The translations under genes and the position numbers were made by a program. From Enoplolaimus lenunculus (lineage: Eukaryota > Nematoda > Enoplea > Enoplida > Thoracostomopsidae), in NCBI GenBank assembly GCA_030248215.1, contig JASANG010002708.1, positions 62,001-126,000 of the forward strand: a DNA stretch of 64,000 bases, read 5' to 3'. Within the stretch, counting starts at the first letter, position 1. Every line of letters starts with the position of its first letter. The notes beneath the pieces were generated by a model. The model was not told the DNA's origin. It searched no databases and saw nothing but the letters and a program-made list of their open reading frames with translations. This document shows, one piece after another, positions 33,175 through 41,539 of this stretch.

Positions 33175-33410
33175 TGAAGAATGCGATGTTTCATCTTGTT
33201 ACACTCTGAGTTTTGCACATCTGTTTACACTGCAAAAATGAGGAAATATAGCAAATTTATCTTCTTATTTACAAATTAGGCAAACTAAGATAAAAGACAA
33301 CCAGCCGTAGGCGTAACTTTTATGGTAACAAAAAATCTGTTCAGCTGCGTACATTGGTAAAAATGGTAACAGGTATGATAAGAAAGTATTAATTTCAATA
33401 TAGTACCACA

Positions 33411-33706
33411 CATGGTGTAAACGAATAGATAGTAAAAATAAACGCAAACGAATAGCGATCAAAATAACGAAAACGGTAAACGGATATTGAAGCATAAATG
33501 TTTCAAAGATCTTATATTTTTCTGCCAATGCAATTAACCTCGAAATATATACGTGATTTATAACTGATAATGAAAAACTGCGAGATGCTATTTTTAACTA
33601 ATTTTGAGACTAAAAATAACAGAATTTCCGTTATTTCTATAACAGAAACGGAAACGGACACCGATTTTTACCGGAAACAGAAAATAATATACCGTTTTAC
33701 ATCCTG
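33411..33706. mobile_element. hAT-like MITE (CAGGGTGTAAACGG family)
   Basis: Starts CATGGTGTAAACGAATAGAT and ends TACCGTTTTACATCCTG. Flanks gtaccaca and gtaccgcg match at six of eight positions. Same orientation of interior as 11650-11886 and inverted relative to 35016-35395. Confidence 0.7.
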
Positions 33707-33991
33707 GTACCGCGGTTACCGTGTCGGCTATAAAGCACACAACGCAAATTATCGAAGTTATAACCGATTTCAGCTCAAAATATTCATTTAAAATTAGTTT
33801 TAATTTAAAGAAACGTGTTTTGCTTATCAGTAGACTAATGGCGTTCAGTTTGTAAACAAGCTAACAGATGTATATGTTGCTATATTCCAGCCAATGCCAA
33901 AGTATATTTTACTGCAAACAAAATAATCCATAATTTTTTCTAAGCTGCATCAAGAAGAACAGTCGACTCCTAGATTACTCTTTCACCGTAA

Positions 33992-34217
33992 GGGTTGCGC
34001 TATACTTTTGTTGACATCCGGACCGTACGGCGCCGTCCGTCACGATGTTTCACCCGTACGGCGCCATCCGTTTCCGGTCGTCATCCGTACGGCGCCGTTA
34101 GTCACCATGCGTCACCCGTACGGCGCCGTCCGTCACCGTGCGGTATCGTACGCAAATATCCCATTTACGATAACGTATGGTGACGGACGACGCCGGACGT
34201 CAATTATAACGCAATCC
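33992..34217. mobile_element. PIF/Harbinger-like MITE without satellite
   Basis: Starts GGGTTGCGCTATACTTTTGT, ends GTCAATTATAACGCAATCC, with TAA on each side (33989-33991 and 34218-34220). It contains four CGTACGGCGCC blocks separated by CGTCACC-like words. It is the compact form of the element at 5276-6062. Confidence 0.75.
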
Positions 34218-34399
34218 TAAATCAGGTTGCTTGCTTGACAATTTAAACCGTGTATATATATTCTGTCTATAATCGTTCATGCACACCAGTTCAAGTTGTT
34301 CGTTGTTCAACTCTTGGCACAAAATTTAATTTTTCGATAAACCAAATGTTTTCACCTGTTTGATTCATTTCGATTCAGTGCACTGCGCAACCAGTTTCT

Positions 34400-36926
34400 C
34401 TAATATTCAGTGCACTGCGCAACCAGTTTCTCTAATATTACAACACAAATTGCAATAATAAAAACAATTATAAATTGACCAGAAAGCGTCGCCAAATAAC
34501 GCAATGTTATCCGCTGTGCCGCTGACAGTTGGATCGAATAATTGTTATTAACTTTCAGGCATTTATTCATACGAGGATTATTGATATCAGAAATGACGGA
34601 ATATTTTGACTCAAGACGCAACCATATGCCATGTTCTATGATTTGAGCTAAATTGTCGCGAAATGCGTTAACATTAAAATTGTGCGCAATTTTTGCGTTG
34701 TACAAAAACGATGACATTTGTAACGGTGAATCGACCAACTCGACTATTTGCAGTTGACAGTTTCCTCCGCGCAGTTCAGTAATGTCTTGTAAATCCATTC
34801 CTAAAAATAGTCGTCCTGGTGATTCGGAAACATACCGTACGATATCTTCATCATGAATCGCTGAATGCATTTTTGTACTGTAAGCCTGTAACAAAAAACA
34901 CGATAAATGGTAAATAAATGTTAAAAATGGTCATACGTGACATCAGCATAGTTTTATTATGTTTATTTTATTATAAATATAAGACATATGTTACTGCCAT
35001 CATTTTAACATTTGGCAGCGTGTAACCGGATATCCGTTTCCGGTAAAAAACGGTGTCCGTTTTCGTTTTTATAGAAATAAAGGAAATTTTGTTTTTACGT
35101 TCAAAATTACACATGTATCACGTATATATCTGGCAATTTTTCGTTACAGATTAGCTGCAGATATTCGAAATGAAATAAAAATTGCGAAATTTATGAAAAA
35201 TTATTAAAATTTCGATGCATCCACGATTTTTTCTCTAAAATCTCTTGAAAGACCGGTAAATATATATGCACGCTTCAGATGTGTTGGCAGAAAAATGTAA
35301 CATTTTAGATAGTCTTATACTTCAATATCGTTTTCCGTTTCCGTTATTATGATCTCTATTCGTTTGCGTTGTTTTTACTATCCGTTTACACCCTGGCATT
35401 TGGTAATTGAACAATGATACACAGGTACACGAACAGAACTCGGTACAAACTAAAATGCAAGTTTCAGCTAACAAATAAAATTGCAAATTTAGAAGATATT
35501 TGCAGTATACAAGATATTCTATGCGGAAACACAAGTAGAACGCATATAAAATTCCATCAACTTCACAGTGAACACCACTACTGGAGCAGACAGCGGTGCG
35601 GTTTCCCCCAAACTCGCGAGCGAAGCGAACGAGAAACCAGACGCATTTTAAAGCTTCAGCGGTTTTTGTTTCAACCGGTTAATGTGAAGGGCCCCTTTAG
35701 GAGGATGCCGCCTGAAATGAGGGTATCGGGGCGGTTGTTCCGGGCCTTGATCAAAACCGTTGGTTGCTGAAAGTCTGACAGCTCAGTGCATATTTATTAA
35801 AACTGAAACAACATTATGAACAACTGCCGCAGCTACACTGCAAAAAAATGGTAAATCAAATTGACTCTCTCCGAAATAGGCTTTTTCGGACTACACAAAC
35901 GGAGTCGAGTCAAAATTCGACTCCGCCTGCGAGTCAAATTCGACTCAATGAGTCACTTAGTGAGTCAAATTTGACTCTGGCGAATTCGAATTTGACTCAA
36001 TTTGTGTAGTCCGGAAAAGCCTATTTCGAAGACACTCAATTTGACTCGCCATTTTTTTGCAGTGGTCATACACTTTACAGCCACCCCAATAAAAGTGAGC
36101 CCAAGCTTACATGGATAGTTTCGTTCATGCTTGTATCGTTTAAAAACCAATCAAGCGATTGTTCGGTGTATTTTTGTGTCACAATTACATAATTTTGATT
36201 ATTAATTACTTGTGAAAGTGTTTTACGATCTAAATTTTGAAACGGATGAAGCAACGAATTGTGTATACTTTTGACCATTACTGACTTGACAATAATTAAC
36301 ACTGCAACCATTGAGAGTGACCATGTAGCGAGTAAATTGACCACAATCGAGGAACGCCACAAGAGTCGATTACCGCGTGCGAAATGAAAATCGTACAATG
36401 TTAATATTGATTTAATTACATAATATGACCAGTGCGAGCAAAATCTGTAATGTTTCAGTAAACTGTGATCCGTCGAGTTTGCACAGGAGTTACTTTCTGT
36501 GATCGTAATTATAAGTGTTAACAGAATCAAACTCATAAACGCGAGCCATACGCGATAAGTGAATACTTCGGGCACAAATGTTAGCGTTTGTCGACGCCAT
36601 GGATTGACTAATATTCCAATTTTAGTATAATATACTGGAGGTGAAATAATGCTCAACTTTGACGGATACTGAAAATAGCTGTACGGATCAGTAATTGACA
36701 AATTACCGGATTCGACCAAGCTCCAAATGGCGTCCGTTGAGTACCATTCCGAGAAATGCATCGGTTTCAACTTAACTTGAAGTCGATCAGCGAAAGTTTG
36801 ATAGATTTCAGCTAGAAATCCTGGATACGCTGATGTTCGTTTCACTTGAGAATTTAACCAGCGATTGACGTAGTCGTAGTTGAAAAAATCAGGCGGTGAA
36901 TTGTTAACAAACGCAACTTTAAGCAT
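34400..36926 (-). CDS. Divergent ionotropic glutamate receptor-like protein
   Basis: Two minus-strand exons, 36111-36926 and 34400-34885, joined at a phase-0 GT-AG intron, give about 433 residues. It begins directly with the S1 ligand-binding lobe (MLKVAFVNNSPPDFF, then YPGFLAEIYQTFADRLQVKLKP); no amino-terminal domain or signal peptide is seen. Next come M1 (VWLAFMSLILLTLIITI), a re-entrant-loop region (HWSYYVIKSILTLYDFHF), M3 (IVVNLLATWSLSMVAVLIIV), the S2 lobe across both exons, and M4 (FIIVFIIAICVVILEKLV). The usual S1 arginine context is replaced by GNLSITDPYSYFQ, and the SYTANLAAF gate motif of M3 is lost. This resembles the nematode group of iGluR-like proteins with lig_chan-Glu_bd domains. 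The ligand is unknown. An upstream exon with a signal peptide may be missing. Confidence 0.8.
35016..35395. mobile_element. hAT-like MITE in receptor intron (CAGGGTGTAAACGG family)
   Basis: Starts CAGCGTGTAACCGGATATCC and ends CTATCCGTTTACACCCTG. Flanking 8-mers acatttgg and gcatttgg differ at one position. The interior has GATATTCGAAATGAAATAAA and TGTTGGCAGAAAAATGTAAC. Best complete copy of the family here. Confidence 0.8.
35596..35747. mobile_element. hAT-like element (GGGCCGGAACAG family), uninterrupted copy
   Basis: Read on the minus strand: GGCCCGGAACAACCGCCC, TACCCTCATTTCAG, GGTTGAAACAAAAACCGCTG, AGCTTTAAAATGCGTCTGG, TTCGCTTCGCTCGCGAGTTTG. The same order occurs at 37389-37846, where a piggyBac-like element splits the TTTTAAAATGCG part. 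Confidence 0.65.
35836..36064. mobile_element. MITE, ACTGCAAAAAATGG family, complete copy
   Basis: Perfect outer repeats CACTGCAAAAAAATGG and CCATTTTTTTGCAGTG. The interior is a palindromic set of GAGTCAAATT / AATTTGACTC words, with GAAATAGGCTTTTTCGGACT and AGTCCGGAAAAGCCTATTTCG in opposite orientation. Nearly the whole element is one hairpin. It lies in the receptor intron 47 bp from the exon 1 donor. Confidence 0.75.
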
Positions 36927-37388
36927 GGTTTATTCCAGTTATGTTTTCAGTTATAAAATTGCAAGTTTTAAATTACACTGCAAAAAATGGTAAGTCAAAA
37001 GTTAAAACTGAGTGTTTTTGTATTTTATTACAAGAATCAAACTAACAATTATACTATCGATGTCAGATACTGGTTGACTATGTGGCAGCTAAACTTACTG
37101 GTGTGTCTCGTTTAAATTTGGCTCAAAAATATATCAGCAAAACTAAATAAACAATCACAGATTTATTTTTTGTTTTAGATTTAGCCTCCACAACTGTCGC
37201 CAAAACCTTGTTCAAAATTTGTCAACAATTTTCATAAAAACGAACCACCGGCTGGTTTGTGAATGCCACAAGAGACCTCTTGGACATTTATTTAACAAAT
37301 TCCAAAATATCCCTCTGCCGTTCACGCGAAAATATTTTAGCCAATAGCAAAGCTTCGATTAAATATTGTAAATGTTGCAAGCTGCAGT
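36927..37388. other. 5' flank of the receptor gene
   Basis: No gene recognised. At 36976-37015 there is a lone ACTGCAAAAAATGGTAAGTCAA end of the family seen at 35836-36064. Confidence 0.35.
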
Positions 37389-37846
37389 CAGGGCCGGAAC
37401 AGCCACTCCCATACCCGCTATTTGAGGGGCCCCACCCATAAAGGGGCCCCACCCTAATCAGTTGAAACAAAAACAGCTTAAGTTTTAACCCCTTCTCACA
37501 TTGAGTTGCCTATAGGCAACTCAGTGCAGTGTATATACGTTAAATAATATATATCGCACCGTGTGTAACAATTGCAACACGTAAACATAGTACTAAATCA
37601 CCACAAGACGTGATAGCCCCCTCGGGCTCGAGCGTCGGCTCCTATAGCTGAATGGTGATGGTATACGCCTCCCACTCCAGTCACTGGAGTTCGCATCGTA
37701 GCATAAATGTGGGTCTCAGGGAAAATAGAAAATATTCATGAGAGAAAGGGTTAAAATGCGTCTGGCATCTCGCTCGCTTCGTTCGATAGTTTGGGGGCCC
37801 ACCCTGGAATTTGAGCGAGTTCCCACCCCTGCCTGCTCCGGCACCG
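37389..37846. mobile_element. hAT-like element (GGGCCGGAACAG family), interrupted
   Basis: Left CAGGGCCGGAACAGCCACTC, right CTGCTCCGGCACCG. Flanks gctgcagt and acttcagt match at six of eight positions. It includes GGGGCCCCACCC blocks. It is split by the TTAA-flanked element at 37485-37754. Confidence 0.65.
37485..37754 (+). mobile_element. piggyBac-like MITE with tRNA-Gly-like core
   Basis: TTAA on both sides (37485-37488 and 37751-37754). Ends CCCCTTCTCACATTG and, inward from the right, CCCTTTCTCTCATGAATATT. On the plus strand it reads TATAGCTGAATGGTGATGG (A-box), CGCCTCCCACTCCAG (a tRNA-Gly(CCC)-like anticodon region) and GGAGTTCGCATCG (B-box). A perfect 20-bp palindrome GAGTTGCCTATAGGCAACTC lies near the left end. 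Confidence 0.8.
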
Positions 37847-38056
37847 ACTTCAGTCTAAAATAATGTACACATATGGTATTGTTTACATAAACAGTGCACT
37901 TGTCTGTAGGATTATGGTTGCTGTTATGATTGATTCTTTGTCAAATATTCTTTTTTTACTTGGTTCACAATTTAAAAACTTTAACGCTATTTCAGTTGAA
38001 ACTTAATACCAAATGGTAACTTAAAATGATTACATATTAACCAGTATCTACCAAGA

Positions 38057-38705
38057 TAGCCTATGTCTTCGTTGGGTCTGTCGTCGAAATCGGAACAGCT
38101 TCCGGCCTATGTTTTTGCTGGGTCTGTATGGACACCCTTGTTTCGCTTGATGGGTCAGGACAGCCGGGAGAGCTTCGAGTCCTGGCGTAGACTGTGTTTT
38201 AAGTTTACATCTTAGCTTCAACCGAAGCTTCAGCCTATAGGCCTATGTCTACGCTTAGCCATATGTCTGCCTGAAACCTAAGCCATGCTCGAGAATAGCA
38301 TTTAGCCTAAACCTAAGCACATAGACGAAGCTTAAGCCTAAGCCTAATACTAATCATATTAAACCTAAGCCTAAACCGAAGATTAAAGCCTTAAGCATAA
38401 ATTTAAACATAAAGCCTAAATCCAAGCACAAGCCTAAGCTGACGCAGAAGCCTGAAACTCAAGCCTAAGTTTAAACCTAAATCCTAAAGCCTAAGGTTTG
38501 AGCCTATTGCACAGCCTAAGCCTAAGCTAAAACATCTAAGCCTAAAGCTTAAGCGTAGGCTTACAGCTGTCCCAGCTTTTCCGTCCGACTCAACGAGAAC
38601 GTATGCTTAAAGCTGTTTCGCCCTGTCCAACGAAAATGTCGGCTCAAAACTATCCCGACCGACCCAGCGAAAACATAGGCTCGAAGCTGTCTTGACCGGC
38701 CCAAC
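38057..38705. repeat. Palindromic element around a degenerate TTAGGC array
   Basis: Outer arms of about 150 bp carry two or three copies each of a roughly 45-bp word: GCCTATGTTTTCGCTGGGTC, then GGTCGGGACAGCTTCGAG, left arm direct and right arm inverted. Between them, about 38210-38570, lies a degenerate run of CCTAAGC/CCTAAAC hexamers. No flanking duplication was identified. Confidence 0.6.
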
Positions 38706-38818
38706 AACAGGTGCAGGAGTGTGCTGTTGCACTCCGGGCTTATTACCATCTCGCGAGTAAACGGGATGCCCGTCAAAGTAACATATTAAGTAAACCGTGA
38801 TTTTAATGTGCTGCGAAT

Positions 38819-39198
38819 CAGGATAAAACCGGAGGTCTGCTTCCTGCTCCGGCAGAAAATAGGCTTCTGGCTCCGGCAGAAAATAGGCCTCCGGTTCCGG
38901 TAGAATTTTTTGCCGGATGTTCCGGAAATTTCGGTAGTAAAATTTTGCATAATTTAGCAAAATTTATCTGTTTAGTGTGTTTCGTTTTACTTTTGACACA
39001 ATTTTTAGAAAAGAATTTCCGAAACATCCCGCAAAATTAACGTATAACCAAACAACTTAACAACATATTGCAGATTTGGATAACATTAACTAATTAGCCT
39101 TCACTCTTACTACCTAATTTCGCCTCACCTCCGGCTCCGGCAAGCTTCGTTGACCTCCGGCTCCTGTTCCGGTATTTTTCACCTCCGGTTACATCCTG
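38819..39198. mobile_element. hAT-like MITE (CAGGATGTAACCGGAGG), perfect target duplication
   Basis: Starts CAGGATAAAACCGGAGGTCT and ends CACCTCCGGTTACATCCTG. A perfect 8-bp duplication ctgcgaat flanks it (38811-38818 and 39199-39206). Subterminal CTCCGGCAGAAAATAGGC words are repeated. Fragments of the same ends occur at 11160 and about 30940. Confidence 0.85.
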
Positions 39199-40421
39199 CT
39201 GCGAATATATTATCGATATATGAACAGTGCACTAACTAGATAAACTTTTTTTCCATGAGACTTAGTTCGAATATACATCCTGAAATTATCCGAAAAGTAA
39301 ACATCAGCACTGTTTGAACTTAATTATTTTTATTATTGTTGCCAGCTTTTTAATCATATATTTACTTTGGACCAGGTTCACAGCAGCAAATTTAAACACG
39401 AGGGAAGCCGCATACGCTTGAGGGGGGGCAATATTTTCTAAGACTAAGCCTAAGTAAACGTTACAAAAATGTGTTCCCAAGCCTAAGCCTATAGCCTAAG
39501 CAAAAAATATAATCTATAATCTAAACCTACTCTTTTATAGACCCACTAACAAACCTGGACGCCCCTTAAAGCAACATGAGCCCGTCGGGCATGATTTTTT
39601 TAAATTTTCTATTCAAGAAATATAAAATTATGACTGCAAAAATGTGAAATATAATGCCACTCCCTGCCCGTTTTGGTTAGTTATTTCACACATTGCAAAC
39701 ACGGAACTACACAAATTGAGTCAAATTCGATTCCGCCAGAGTCAAACTCTACCCACTGAATGGCACTAAAATCTCTATTGCAGTGGTACTTTTCAGACGG
39801 AGGCAAACCAAGTCAACATCCGATGCCCGTCACTAAATTTAAATGTGGTTCTTTCTTCTTCTTGGAACGTTTTAAACCGACTCATGCATATATAGTTAGA
39901 GGGAAAAGTGACTATACAAAGAATCTCTGTTGCAGTGGTTTAAATCTCAGACGAAGACAACCCAAATCAACTCAATTTCAGGTGGCCAACGCAAGTTTAT
40001 TTGTCAGTAGCAATCTTCTAACCGAATACAAAACACTATTGTGAGGCAGTTGCATAATAAATAAAGATTTTTAGAATTGTATATTTTACGCTCGTAACAA
40101 TCAGCTTGTGGTTCAGAGTACTTCGTTTAGAGCAACCACAAGTGCTTACGAAACCAAAATTGACGTTCGAAAACCCAAAAAAAAAAACGCAAAACTGAAT
40201 TTCGGATATCCGAAAAAATAATTTAATTTCGGATATCTGGATAAATATATTAAAGACAAGAATTGCCGGATATCCAGATATGAAAAAATATCCCATACCC
40301 ATCACTAATAATAATAATAATAATAATAATCCTTATTTGAATGGTAAGGTAGAAGCTTCATGTGACTGATATAAAATTTCGCTCGACTGTTCAAAAAAGC
40401 TTTAGTTTATATAGCAGTTGA
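39199..40421. other. Repeat-rich intergenic stretch
   Basis: Contains an inverted copy of the GTCCAGG subfamily of hAT-like MITE ending near 39583 (right end GGACGCCCCTTAAAGCAACATGAGCCC, with CCTAAGC words), decayed fragments of the ACTGCAAAAAATGG family at 39700-39780, and a TAA microsatellite at 40302-40332. No gene. Confidence 0.45.
40302..40332. repeat. (TAA)n microsatellite
   Basis: About ten uninterrupted TAA/ATA triplets. Confidence 0.9.
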
Positions 40422-40599
40422 GGCCCATGTATAGAACAGGGTCGGAACAGTAGTATAAGCGTATTCCTAAGCCTAAGTGTAAACCTAAACCTAAGCGTAA
40501 GGATGAACCTATTCCTAAGCAATAAAGTTAGTCTAGAGCTTAAACTGACTTTATACAGCCGCGCCGGAAAACGACCCGGCCCTGTTCTATACATGGGCC
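40422..40599. mobile_element. hAT-like MITE (GGCCCATGTA family), perfect target duplication
   Basis: Perfect 20-bp terminal repeats, GGCCCATGTATAGAACAGGG and its inverse at the right end. A perfect 8-bp duplication gcagttga flanks it (40414-40421 and 40600-40607). The interior is mostly CCTAAGC/CCTAAAC hexamers. Its intact ends and duplication make it the youngest-looking copy of the family here. Confidence 0.9.
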
Positions 40600-40607
40600 G
40601 CAGTTGA

Positions 40608-41539
40608 TGAAGGATACTAAAACTATTGTATAATCATAACAGTAAAAAATGCATGAAAGTGGATCGTGCCGAAACCGATGTAACGCACTATTTATAGGAT
40701 ACTATAGTTTACTCTGCTGCTGTTCCTGTTAGGTGCCATGCGGCCCCACCCTGAGCATCTTCAAAGGTGAAATAAATATTTTCCTATTACTAATTGAAAT
40801 CTAAATTTTTCACAATTCACAACGTGCCGATTTTGCACAAGAATTTAGCGAATATTAATAAGAAAGCCTGAACATAAATGAAGATTGTTCATAATTTGAG
40901 TCAACACTATTCTGCACATACAATTGAACGAATGAATTTAAACTTTCAAACAACATTTCAAAATTTCAAATAATGTTGATAAATTGAAATTCCCAAGAAG
41001 ATGTACAAGAACAGCAAAAATGAATAGCATAATTAATCATACGATGGTTGAAAATCACAACCAGAACTGAGAACATAAATCAAAACTTACTCATACCAAA
41101 TGTGATTATAGTATAAAAAATATTTACAAAATGTTACTTCGAACCTTTCACTAAATAGGCACACAAATGGGTAGGATGTCATTAAAGAAATCGAAAAATT
41201 CTAACTGTACAAGATCTTATTGCGCTCGATTTCGTTTCGCAATAAAATTTTTCTTACCCATATTAACACTCAAGTAAGCGCTGCATTTCTTATGAGTCGT
41301 GTATCTAAATAATTTGCGTACAGATGGCTTCTGAAATTTCGATCATAAAATAAGTATTACAAAAATACAGTGCGACATTCTAATCCTTAATCGAAAGTTT
41401 TCATACTGTTTTGAATTTTTCAAAAATGATCCAATCAAAATGTGTGTTGCATTTAGCCGATCTCTATGGATGGACGATAAAGATGGATTCAAAGTAAAAT
41501 CAATTTACCTTTGAAATATTTTCACTCAGATAATACCGA
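40608..41539. other. 3' flank of MED1
   Basis: AT-rich, no gene or recognised repeat. It should contain the MED1 3' untranslated region; I did not identify a clear polyadenylation signal on the minus strand. Confidence 0.4.

Larger units (their letters stand above)
32712..34399. other. Intergenic, TTL 5' flank to receptor 3' flank
   Basis: Mostly occupied by three elements (32906-33174, 33411-33706, 33992-34217). At 34380-34438 the 30-bp word ending in AACCAGTTTCTCTAATATT is present twice in tandem, the first copy spanning the receptor stop codon. No other gene seen. Confidence 0.4.

Noticed and set aside
38210-38570. A true telomere or chromosome end
   Set aside because: The hexamers are degenerate, lie internally and sit between inverted arms; coding genes continue on both sides.
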